From assembly GCA_022827325.1 (NCBI GenBank), contig JAJDTE010000018.1, positions 12,020 through 76,019 of the forward strand: DNA of 64,000 nucleotides. The letters are read 5' to 3'. The DNA is from VYFG01 sp022827325. GTDB taxonomy: Bacteria; Pseudomonadota; Gammaproteobacteria; Arenicellales; Poriferihabitantaceae. Below are positions 34,748-42,745 of this stretch, one piece after another. The position numbers were made by a program, and so were the translations under genes. The first letter of the stretch is position 1; each line of letters opens with the position of its first letter. Below the pieces are notes generated by a model. It saw only the letters and a list, made by a program, of their open reading frames with translations. It searched no databases and was not told the DNA's origin.

Positions 34748-35842
34748 ATGAATCAGACAGCCATCGACATCGCCGGTGTGACCAAGTTCTATGGCTCGGG
34801 ACCGGACGCGGTGCGTGCGCTCCACGATATCCATTTCCAGATCCAGCACAACGAATTTTTCACCCTGCTGGGTCCCTCGGGCTGCGGCAAGACCACATTG
34901 CTCCGGATCATCGGCGGATTCGAGGACATCAGCGAGGGAACCCTGAGATTGTTCGGCGAGGATATCCAGGAACTGCCGCCGAACCGGCGCCCCGTCAACA
35001 CCGTATTCCAGCATTACGCACTGTTTCCCCACATGAGCATCCGCGACAATGTGGGCTTCGGGCTCAAGATGCAGGGCAGACCCCCGGAGGAAATCCACCG
35101 GCGCTCGGACCAGATGCTGGAGCTGGTCCGGCTGTCGGAGTATGCCGAGCGGCGCCCGTCCCAGCTTTCGGGCGGCCAGAAGCAGCGGGTGGCGCTAGCC
35201 AGGGCCCTGGCCCCGGAGCCCAAGGTGCTGCTGCTGGACGAGCCGTTGTCCGCGCTGGACCTGAAACTGCGCCAGTCCATGCGCCACGAACTCAAGCAGA
35301 TCCGGGAGGAACTCGGCATCACCTTCATCTTCGTCACCCATGACCAGGAAGAGGCCCTGATCATGTCGGACCGCATCGCCGTGATGTCCCACGGGGCGCT
35401 GCAGCAGGTGGGCACCCCGGAGGAGATCTACAACCACCCGCTGAACCGCTTCGTGGCGGACTTCATCGGCGAGACCAACCTGGTGGAGGTCCAGGTCCGG
35501 GAGATCGGCGACAGCGGTGCTACGGTCACGTTCGCCGGCCACACCCTGGCCTGCAGCGTCAATGAAAACCAGGTCCACGAGCCAGGTGAGATCGCCCACA
35601 TGTCCATACGCCCGGAGCACATCGGCATCACCCCGGGGGAAGAGACGGGAGCTGCCCTCAGGGCGACGGTGCTTCGCAAGATCTTCCTCGGTACCGACAT
35701 CCATGTGGCCTGCAGCCTGCCCACGGGCGAGGAACTGGTCGCCCGGGTGCAGAGTACGGCGGCCGGCGTCGCGGCGCTGTCGCCCGGCGACGGGGTCACG
35801 CTGGATATAGACCCCCACCGAATCGTGCTGCTGGGTGACTGA
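34748..35842 (+). CDS. potA: ABC transporter ATP-binding protein, spermidine/putrescine type
   Basis: ATPase of a polyamine importer. The ATG at 34748 gives 364 residues. Walker A is GPSGCGKT (42-49), the signature is LSGGQ (140-144), and Walker B is LLLDEP (161-166) followed by a D-loop SALD and H-loop VTHDQEEA. The C-terminal 130 residues form the TOBE/MOP-like regulatory domain typical of PotA/PotG. It begins a four-gene unit with two permeases and a binding protein. Confidence 0.93.
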   Translation: MNQTAIDIAGVTKFYGSGPDAVRALHDIHFQIQHNEFFTLLGPSGCGKTTLLRIIGGFEDISEGTLRLFGEDIQELPPNRRPVNTVFQHYALFPHMSIRDNVGFGLKMQGRPPEEIHRRSDQMLELVRLSEYAERRPSQLSGGQKQRVALARALAPEPKVLLLDEPLSALDLKLRQSMRHELKQIREELGITFIFVTHDQEEALIMSDRIAVMSHGALQQVGTPEEIYNHPLNRFVADFIGETNLVEVQVREIGDSGATVTFAGHTLACSVNENQVHEPGEIAHMSIRPEHIGITPGEETGAALRATVLRKIFLGTDIHVACSLPTGEELVARVQSTAAGVAALSPGDGVTLDIDPHRIVLLGD

Positions 35843-35847
35843 GCGCC

Positions 35848-36774
35848 ATGGCCGGACCGGGAAACAGCAGGGGCTTCCAGGGTGTGTTCACCCCGCTGCG
35901 CTACTGGCTGCTGCTGCCGTCCTGGCTGGTGGTCGGCTTCTTCATGGTGGCGCCGGTACTCATCATGCTGGTGTATTCCTTCCTCACCAAGGAATTCCGC
36001 GGCGGCGTGATCTGGGAATTCACACTCGCGGCCTATGACCAGTTCTTCCTGGACCGGGGACTGTTCGGCGACGAGCCCCCGAAAATCGAGTGGACCTACA
36101 TCGGCATCTTCTGGCGCTCGGTCTGGCAGGCCGGGCTTGCCACCGTGCTCTGCCTCCTGATCGGGTTTCCGACCGCCTACTACATTGCCACCCGGCCGCC
36201 GGCGACCCGCAACATCTGGGTGTTTCTGGTCACCATCCCCTACTGGGTGAACCTGCTGATTCGCACGGTATCGATGAAGTTCCTGATCCGGGACAACGGC
36301 CCCATCAACGAATGGCTGCTGTCCGCCGGACTGATCGCGGAGCCGATCCACCTCATCAACACGCCCGTGGCCGTCCAGCTTGGCCTGTTCTACAGTTACC
36401 TGCCTTTCATGGTGCTGCCCATCTATGCCGCCATCGAGCGGTTCGACTTCTCCCTGTGCGAAGCAGCGGCGGACCTCTACGCCGGGCGCTGGTTCGCCCT
36501 GTGGCACATCATCATTCCCAACGTCAGGCCCGGGATTGTTGCGGGCTGCATCCTGGTGTTCATTCCCAGCCTGGGGGCGTTTCTCGCCCCGGATCTGCTG
36601 GGGGGCGCCAAGAACTTCATGATCGGCTCACTGATCGAGGAACAGTTCAAGGGCACCGCGGGCAACTGGCCGTTCGGCGCCGCGGCATCCATGATCCTGC
36701 TCAGCGTCGTGCTGGTGGTGCTGTTTTTCAATGCCCGCAACCGGGCGGCCCAGACGTCCGGCGCGGGACACTGA
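35848..36774 (+). CDS. potB: ABC transporter permease, PotB type
   Basis: A 308-residue inner-membrane permease with six predicted helices, the first at about 20-47. The EAA loop (EAAADLYAGRWFALWHIIIPNVRPGIVAG) is the coupling helix that contacts PotA. It starts 5 bp after potA. Polyamine specificity is inferred from resemblance of all four genes to Pot systems, not from a substrate-binding residue. Confidence 0.92.
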   Translation: MAGPGNSRGFQGVFTPLRYWLLLPSWLVVGFFMVAPVLIMLVYSFLTKEFRGGVIWEFTLAAYDQFFLDRGLFGDEPPKIEWTYIGIFWRSVWQAGLATVLCLLIGFPTAYYIATRPPATRNIWVFLVTIPYWVNLLIRTVSMKFLIRDNGPINEWLLSAGLIAEPIHLINTPVAVQLGLFYSYLPFMVLPIYAAIERFDFSLCEAAADLYAGRWFALWHIIIPNVRPGIVAGCILVFIPSLGAFLAPDLLGGAKNFMIGSLIEEQFKGTAGNWPFGAAASMILLSVVLVVLFFNARNRAAQTSGAGH

Positions 36775-36777
36775 ACC

Positions 36778-37587
36778 ATGGCACGGAAAACCGACATCCG
36801 GCATTACCAGGGCTTCCTGCCCATGACCGTGCTTTGCATGGTGCTTTTGTACGGGCCGCTGATCATCGTGATGGTCTACTCGTTCAACGATTCGCTGTCC
36901 ATCACCCGCTGGGGAGGATTCAGCCTGCGCTGGTATTACGATGTCTTCTTCGGCCTGGAGGCGCCGAAATTCCAGAAGGCCGCTTTCAATTCCTTCAGTA
37001 TCGCCATCATGGCGGCGATCACCTCCACCACGATCGCGGTGGCGGCGGCAGTGGGGATGATCCGGGGGGGCCAGTTCCGGGCCAAGACCGCGAGCTTCGC
37101 GCTCATCAGCCTGCCGCTGATGGTGCCCGAGATTGTCACCGCGGTGGCCACCCTGATCTTCTTCACCACGATCGGATTCACCGCGGGCTACGCCACCATA
37201 CTGGTGGCCCATATCGTGTTCTGCATCCCGTTCGCCTATCTCCCCATCGCGGCAAGGCTGGAAGGGATCGAGAACATCTACGAGGAAGCGGCGATGGACC
37301 TCTACGCCAGCCGGGGCCAGGCCTTTTTCCAGGTGCTGATGCCGCTCATGCTGCCGGGCATCATTTCCGGGTTCCTGCTGGCCTTTGTGATCTCCCTGGA
37401 TGATTTCATCATCACCAATTTCGTCAAGGGCGCCGGCATCGAAACGCTTCCCACCGCCATCTTCGGCGCAGTCAAGCAGGGCATCAAGCCCAATATCATG
37501 GCAATCTCCACCCTGCTTCTGCTACTTTCCTTCGTGTTTGTCACCCTGTCCTGGTTTGCTGGCCGGATGGGCTCAAAAAACCCCTAA
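36778..37587 (+). CDS. potC: ABC transporter permease, PotC type
   Basis: A 269-residue permease with six membrane segments and an EAA loop (EEAAMDLYASRGQAFFQVLMPLMLPGIISG). It starts 3 bp after potB. The motif SLDDFIITNFVKG near the C-terminus is typical of PotC. Confidence 0.93.
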   Translation: MARKTDIRHYQGFLPMTVLCMVLLYGPLIIVMVYSFNDSLSITRWGGFSLRWYYDVFFGLEAPKFQKAAFNSFSIAIMAAITSTTIAVAAAVGMIRGGQFRAKTASFALISLPLMVPEIVTAVATLIFFTTIGFTAGYATILVAHIVFCIPFAYLPIAARLEGIENIYEEAAMDLYASRGQAFFQVLMPLMLPGIISGFLLAFVISLDDFIITNFVKGAGIETLPTAIFGAVKQGIKPNIMAISTLLLLLSFVFVTLSWFAGRMGSKNP

Positions 37588-37605
37588 CCAATAGAGGATA
37601 TCATC

Positions 37606-38643
37606 ATGAAAAAAGCATTGTTCACCTGTCTGACAGCTGCGGGCCTGGCCCTAGGCGCCGGACCCGCATTGTCCGCCGGCAAGCTGTCCGTCTACCACTG
37701 GTTCGAATACATCCCGCAGGAATTGCTGGACAAGTTCGCCGCGGAGCATGACGTGGAAGTGACCATGGACACCTACGACTCCAACGAGGCGCTGCTGGCG
37801 GCGCTGAAAGGCGGCAAGCTCGGCAGCTACGATGTTGCCGTTCCCGGGGATTACATGGTGGAGATCCTGGCGAAGGAAGGGATGCTCGATACCATCGCCG
37901 CAGGGGAATTGGCGAACAAGGGCAACATCCTGCCGCAATGGGCCGACGTCTCTTTCGATCCCGGCCGCATGCATTCCATCCCCTACCAGTGGGGCTCCAC
38001 CAGCTTCACCGTCAACCGGGACGCATTCCAGGGCGACATCCGCACCACGGACATGCTCTTCAATCCCCCGGCGGAACTGTCCGGCAAGATCAACGTCCTC
38101 GACAGCCAGGGCGAACTGCTGGCGCTGGCCTCCATCCACCTCGGAATCGAGCAATGCTCCAGTGACAAGGAGAAGCTGAAGCAGCTGAACGCCCTGGTGC
38201 AGGGGGCAAAGGAGCACTGGGCGTCTTTCATTTCCGATGGCGCCAAGGACGTCCTGGTATCCGGGGAAGCGGCAGTCGGCATGATCTGGAACGGCTTTTC
38301 CGCCAAGGCCCGGGGGGAAAACGCCGCGCTCGAGTATTCCTATCCGAAGGAAGGCTACCTGGTCTGGATGGACAATGTTGTCCTGCTGAAAGACGCCCCG
38401 AACCGGGAGAACGCCCTCAAGTTCATGGATTTCCTGCTTGAGCCGGAAAACGCGGCGGCAGTGACCAACTTCGCCCAGTACACCGCGGGAGTGGGCGGCG
38501 TGGATGACCTGCTGGACGCCGAACTCAAGGCGTCTCCGGAACTCAATCCCCCGGCCGATGCGCCGGCAGGCCAGTTCGTCCAGGTCTGCGAGGAAGAGAC
38601 CCAGGTGCTGTACGACGCCATCTGGACCAACCTGAAGAAGTAA
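37606..38643 (+). CDS. potD: Extracellular polyamine-type solute-binding protein (PotD/PotF)
   Basis: Periplasmic binding protein of 345 residues with a clear signal peptide (MKKALFTCLTAAGLALGAG, cleaved after ALSA). The mature protein begins GKLSVYHWFEYIPQELLDKF, the PotD/PotF family start, and contains YDVAVPGDYMVEIL and PYQWGSTSFTVN. The aromatic/acidic residues that hold polyamines are consistent, but the exact ligand is open. It begins 18 bp after potC with a strong AGAGGA site and ends at a GC-rich hairpin. Confidence 0.92.
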   Translation: MKKALFTCLTAAGLALGAGPALSAGKLSVYHWFEYIPQELLDKFAAEHDVEVTMDTYDSNEALLAALKGGKLGSYDVAVPGDYMVEILAKEGMLDTIAAGELANKGNILPQWADVSFDPGRMHSIPYQWGSTSFTVNRDAFQGDIRTTDMLFNPPAELSGKINVLDSQGELLALASIHLGIEQCSSDKEKLKQLNALVQGAKEHWASFISDGAKDVLVSGEAAVGMIWNGFSAKARGENAALEYSYPKEGYLVWMDNVVLLKDAPNRENALKFMDFLLEPENAAAVTNFAQYTAGVGGVDDLLDAELKASPELNPPADAPAGQFVQVCEEETQVLYDAIWTNLKK

Positions 38644-38665
38644 CCGGGAATCGAACCCGCGCGGG

Positions 38666-38687
38666 CGGGGCCGGCTGTCCGGCCCCG
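38666..38687 (+). terminator. Strong hairpin after potD
   Basis: CGGGGCCGG, a CTGT loop and CCGGCCCCG make a perfect 9-bp stem 22 bp after the potD stop. No T-run follows, so it may stabilise the 3' end or attenuate read-through into the small membrane protein gene. Confidence 0.55.
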
Positions 38688-38705
38688 TCCCATCCGGACT
38701 GACCG

Positions 38706-38969
38706 ATGCGGGAGTTCGGCAGCTTCCTTTTCTGGCTGTTCGCACTGACCGGCTCCGTGCTGGTCCTCAATCTGGCGATGAAAGCCCTTTCGCTGCCGGT
38801 CGATATCGGCATTGTGGCCGCCATCCTGCCGCTGGTCGTGGCCTTCGCCATTCTGGAACGGGGCGGCGGGGAAAGGATGACGCGGAAGATACTGGCCTAC
38901 GTGGCCTGGTTCTTCGGCGGCTTTGCGGTCATCGTGCTCACCGCTTCCATGCTGGCCCTGATACAGTGA
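38706..38969 (+). CDS. Small membrane protein of unknown function
   Basis: An 87-residue hydrophobic protein with three likely membrane helices (about 5-25, 32-50 and 62-86) and a short charged loop ERGGGERMTRK. I recognise no family. It follows the transporter operon on the same strand, 62 bp after potD, beyond the hairpin, so it might be a late gene of that unit. Its coding character is inferred from the hydrophobic pattern and an ATG. Confidence 0.6.
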   Translation: MREFGSFLFWLFALTGSVLVLNLAMKALSLPVDIGIVAAILPLVVAFAILERGGGERMTRKILAYVAWFFGGFAVIVLTASMLALIQ

Positions 38970-38990
38970 TCCCGGGGGCAGGGAGCGCCG

Positions 38991-41057
38991 TCAGGCCGGG
39001 TTCACCACCTCCCTGCGGAAAGGCAGGGCTCCATCGGTCCCGCCGCTGTCCAGTTCCCGGGCGTAGCGGTGACCGGCGAATGTGGCCCAGGCAATGGGCG
39101 CCGGCGCCTCGGCATCGCCGATGACGCGGACGGTGCGGATGCCCGCATCCTCCCAGTCCTGCTCCCTGGCGGCGAGTGCCCGCCAGAGTCTGTCATCGCT
39201 TTGCTGGGCGGTCACCAGCACCACCGCGTCGGCCTCCAGCAGTCCGCTTTCCCCGGTGTAACTGCATGCCGTGTCCACGCTGTCCCGGCGTATGCCGGAC
39301 ACCGCGCGGTTGAGAACCAGGGTCACGCCCAGTGCCGCAAGGTGCCGATGGATGGTGCCCTGTTCCAGCGTATTGCCGGTCCACTCGGAAACATGGGACG
39401 ACGGTGTCACCAGGGTTACCGTGGCGCCGTTCTGTACCAGCAGTTCCGCGAGGACACCGCCCATGTAGTAGTGGTCGTCGTCATAAAGGACCACCCTGCC
39501 CGTGGGCAGATTGCCCCGCATCAGATCGTCCGGCGTATACACGGGCATGCCGGGGTCCGGCTGCAGGGGCCTGACGTGAAACCGGGCCACGCCGTCACGG
39601 CGCCAGAAGGCCCCGGTGGCCACGGCCACATGCGGGAAACCGTAGTCCATCACCTGGTCGGCATCCAGTTCACTGTCGAGATAGATGTCCACGTTGGCCA
39701 TGCGGCCAAGCTGGTACTGGCGGTAGTCCGCAACCCGGCCCCATGCGGACAGTCCGGGCAGTTGCCGTTCTCTCCGGACCCGGCCCCCGATCTCGTCCCC
39801 GGCCTCCGCCAGCACCACGTTGTAGCCCCGCTCCCCCAGAACCCGGGCCGCTTCCAGCCCCGCCGGTCCGGCGCCGACCACCAGCACCGGTCCGCTGTCC
39901 CCTTGCGATGCGAACCGTTCGGGGTGCCATCCCCGGCGCCATTCCTCCATGAAGGTGGGGTTCTGGGTACAGCGCGACACGGACATGGTCATGTCCCCGG
40001 TGATGCAGATATTGCAGCCGATGCATTCACGGATGTCGTCGACCCTGCCCTCGTCGATCTTCCGCGGCAGGAACGGGTCCGCGATGGACGGCCTCGCGCA
40101 GCCGATCAGGTCGAGGATACCGGAGCGGATCTGCCTGACCATGATATCCGGCGAGGTGAATCGACCGACACCGGCCACCGGCTTGCCGGTCAGTGCCTTG
40201 ATCCCCGAAACCAGGCTCTCCTGGGCCGCCTCCTCCCTGAAACGGGACGGCCCCGAGCAGTCCTCCCAGCTGCCGTGGGCCAGGTCCCAGAGATCCGGCA
40301 GGTCGGCGTGCATGGCCACCAGGTCCCGTACCTCACTGTTGGTGAAGCCGAGTTCACCGGTAATCTCATCCAGCGAAAGACGCAGCGTGATGGCGCACCG
40401 GTCCCCGACCGCATCGCGGCATTCCCCGATCAGTTCCCGCATCAGCCGGGAACGGTTTTCAAGGGAGCCGCCGTACTCGTCATCCCGATGATTGGTCAGC
40501 GTGGACAGGAAATGCTGGATCACCCCGAATCCATGGGCACCGTAGAGGCAGATCAGATCGTACCCCGCGGCCCTGGCCCTCAGGCAGGCGTCCCGGTGCC
40601 AGCGACGCAGTTCCCGGATGTCCCGCTTCGTCATGGCCCTGGCGGATACCGGGTCGTTGGTGAAGGTGCGTACGGGCAGCGCGGTAGGCGCCATGGGCAC
40701 TTCCCGGGTATAGAGGTTGGGGCCGTTGATTCCCGAGTAGGCCAGTTCGATGCCCGCGAGTGCGTCGTATTCATGAATCCCGTCCGCCATCCTGGCCAGC
40801 ATCGGGATGTCGTCGTCGTCCCAGATCCGAAGTTCGATGAAGGGCGTGATTTCAGAGGTGTGGTGCAGCTCCACCTGCTCCGTGAATACCACCCCCCAGC
40901 CGCCTTCCGCCTTGACCCGGCGCATTTCCGCCACCGCCGAGGGGTCGCGGTAACCGCCGCCGTTGCAGTGCGGCACCTGGTAGAAGCGATTTTTTGCCCG
41001 GACCGGGCCGATGTCCAGGGGCTCGAACAGCAGGTCGTATCTGGGATCCCGTGTCAT
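38991..41057 (-). CDS. NADH:flavin oxidoreductase, trimethylamine-dehydrogenase-like, with 4Fe-4S motif
   Basis: A 688-residue flavoprotein with an N-terminal FMN barrel (IQHFLSTLTNHRDDEYGGSLE region), a cysteine cluster CIGCNIC-x11-C that is complete for a 4Fe-4S centre, and a C-terminal FAD/NAD-binding half starting about 392 (VLVVGAGPAGLEAARVLGERG). It resembles trimethylamine/dimethylamine dehydrogenases and 2,4-dienoyl-CoA reductases. It starts 22 bp after the HpaB-type monooxygenase gene, so the two are an operon. It is a paralogue of the protein at 29726-31759 but with the full cluster motif. The substrate is unknown. Confidence 0.87.
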   Translation of the reverse strand: MTRDPRYDLLFEPLDIGPVRAKNRFYQVPHCNGGGYRDPSAVAEMRRVKAEGGWGVVFTEQVELHHTSEITPFIELRIWDDDDIPMLARMADGIHEYDALAGIELAYSGINGPNLYTREVPMAPTALPVRTFTNDPVSARAMTKRDIRELRRWHRDACLRARAAGYDLICLYGAHGFGVIQHFLSTLTNHRDDEYGGSLENRSRLMRELIGECRDAVGDRCAITLRLSLDEITGELGFTNSEVRDLVAMHADLPDLWDLAHGSWEDCSGPSRFREEAAQESLVSGIKALTGKPVAGVGRFTSPDIMVRQIRSGILDLIGCARPSIADPFLPRKIDEGRVDDIRECIGCNICITGDMTMSVSRCTQNPTFMEEWRRGWHPERFASQGDSGPVLVVGAGPAGLEAARVLGERGYNVVLAEAGDEIGGRVRRERQLPGLSAWGRVADYRQYQLGRMANVDIYLDSELDADQVMDYGFPHVAVATGAFWRRDGVARFHVRPLQPDPGMPVYTPDDLMRGNLPTGRVVLYDDDHYYMGGVLAELLVQNGATVTLVTPSSHVSEWTGNTLEQGTIHRHLAALGVTLVLNRAVSGIRRDSVDTACSYTGESGLLEADAVVLVTAQQSDDRLWRALAAREQDWEDAGIRTVRVIGDAEAPAPIAWATFAGHRYARELDSGGTDGALPFRREVVNPA

Positions 41058-41079
41058 GGGGCGGACCGCCGGAATCCCG

Positions 41080-42528
41080 CTATTCGCCGTAGATGCTGTC
41101 GGACATGCCCGCAGCCTCCTTGACGAAATCCAGGGGCCCGTCCCAACCGAAATTGCGGTACACCGCGGCCAGGTGCGCGAACGGCGGCGCCTGGGCGAAC
41201 AGGTGGAACGTCAGGCGGTGTCCTGCGTAGCCCGAGTTCAGCAGGTCCCGGGCGAAGGCCAGCAGCCTGCGCCGGTCATCATGATTCCAGCGTTCGTTGA
41301 TGGTGTAGAACTTCCGCATCCAGATGCCGGTATCCTCGCCCTCGAAGGTGTCCAGGTCCGGCGTGACGCAGATCTGTCCACCGCACAGTTCCCGCGCGAG
41401 ATGCATCATCGCCGGGAGGTTGGCGCAGGCATGGACTCTGCCGGTCATCAGCAGGGACTGGTTCGGCATCAGGAAACCGCCGGGACTTTCCTCGGCCAGG
41501 GCAATGGAGGCGGTCAGGTGCGCATTGATGCCCTCCCGGTAGACCGCCAGCTGGGCCAGTTTCTCCTGCACCGCCGGCTGTTTCTCGAGGCCGGTCTGCT
41601 TCACGTTCCACAGCGCCGCGCCGATCATCATGTCCGCATAGGTGATCAGGCGCTGCACGAACGGCAGCGCCGAATAGCGGTGCAGCGTGGTGCGGATGAA
41701 GGCGGCGGCCCGGGTGTGCCGGTAGAAGAGCACATCCTCCCAGGGAATCAATACATCATCCAGCACCAGCAGGGTGTCCACCTCGTCGAAGCGGTTGGAC
41801 AGGGGGTAGTCGTCCTCCGTGCCCTCGTTCCGGAAACCCGCGCGGCAGATGTGCTTGACCCCGGGTGCATTCATTCTCACGATGCAGCCCAGCGCATAGT
41901 CGGAATAGGTCTCATCTCCCCAGTTGGCGATGGTGGGCTTGAGGAAGGCCTGGTCGGCGTATGCCGCGGCGGTTTCGTACTTGGCCCCGCGGATGATGAT
42001 CCCCGCATCGGTTTCCCGCACGACATGGGTCAGCATGTCCGGGTCCTGATCCTGGGGCCGAAGCGAACGGTCCCCCTTCGGGTCGGTGTTGGCGGAAACG
42101 TGGAACGGATCCTCTTCCACCGCCAGGCGGATGTGGTGGTTGATGTTCTCGGCGAACCGCGGGTTGATTTCGTTCAGGATGTCCGCCCCGTCGGCAAGGG
42201 ACCACATTTCCCCCACGGTTTCATCCCCCACACGGGTGACCACGCCGCAGATATCCTTCATCACCGCGTCCACTGCACGGCGCTTGGCGTGCCAGTGCTC
42301 CTGCTCCCTGGGAATCTGGTTACCGACCGGGAATTGCTCACCGTTCTCCTCGAAGGTCATGATGTCCCGGGTGGCTTCCTCGTGCTGCATGTCATAGATG
42401 CGCGCACGCACATCGATCAGCGGCCTGAACTGGGGATGGGCGGTGATGTCCTCCACCCGCTTGCCGTCCATGTAGACTTCCCTGCCGTCCTGCAGGGCGG
42501 CGCGATATTCGTTTCCGGTTCGGATCAT
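41080..42528 (-). CDS. HpaB/PvcC-family FADH2-dependent monooxygenase
   Basis: A 482-residue member of the 4-hydroxyphenylacetate 3-hydroxylase (HpaB) family, acyl-CoA-dehydrogenase fold. Characteristic stretches are MIRTGNEYRAALQDGREVYMDG near the start, ETDAGIIIRGAKYETAAAYAD, and LLVLDDVLIPWEDVLFYRH. Such enzymes hydroxylate aromatic substrates with reduced FAD from a separate flavin reductase. The adjacent divergent gene encodes a flavin reductase domain, so that is the probable partner. The frame extends upstream of the ATG at 42528 into the divergent promoter; the short start is preferred. The real substrate may not be hydroxyphenylacetate. Confidence 0.9.
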   Translation of the reverse strand: MIRTGNEYRAALQDGREVYMDGKRVEDITAHPQFRPLIDVRARIYDMQHEEATRDIMTFEENGEQFPVGNQIPREQEHWHAKRRAVDAVMKDICGVVTRVGDETVGEMWSLADGADILNEINPRFAENINHHIRLAVEEDPFHVSANTDPKGDRSLRPQDQDPDMLTHVVRETDAGIIIRGAKYETAAAYADQAFLKPTIANWGDETYSDYALGCIVRMNAPGVKHICRAGFRNEGTEDDYPLSNRFDEVDTLLVLDDVLIPWEDVLFYRHTRAAAFIRTTLHRYSALPFVQRLITYADMMIGAALWNVKQTGLEKQPAVQEKLAQLAVYREGINAHLTASIALAEESPGGFLMPNQSLLMTGRVHACANLPAMMHLARELCGGQICVTPDLDTFEGEDTGIWMRKFYTINERWNHDDRRRLLAFARDLLNSGYAGHRLTFHLFAQAPPFAHLAAVYRNFGWDGPLDFVKEAAGMSDSIYGE

Positions 42529-42712
42529 GACAGGCCGCAGTGAGATGAAAAAAACGAGTTTCACTGATCCCCGGCGGGGCTGTAAATTACTTTTTTCGGG
42601 AACACTGCATCGGGATTGCCAAATCATCCGGCTCAGCCCTCCGGGTTCTGGTTCAGCTAACCCAATGCAAGACAGTGAAAAATCCGTTGCATGGAGCAGT
42701 GGTGTCAGCCCC

Positions 42713-42718
42713 TATACT
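42713..42718 (+). promoter_or_regulatory. -10-like TATACT for the reductase-LysR fusion gene
   Basis: TATACT lies 28 bp before the fusion gene's ATG at 42746. A TTGCAT at 42687-42692 is 20 bp upstream, too far for an ideal -35. The 217-bp divergent gap presumably also drives the HpaB operon. Confidence 0.35.
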
Positions 42719-42745
42719 CGGGAAACGCCATCCAAGGATCCGCTC

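Noticed and set aside
39069..41123. A 684-codon open frame opposite the TMADH-like gene
   Set aside because: Entirely antisense to a protein with intact FMN, Fe-S and FAD motifs; long antisense frames are expected at this G+C.
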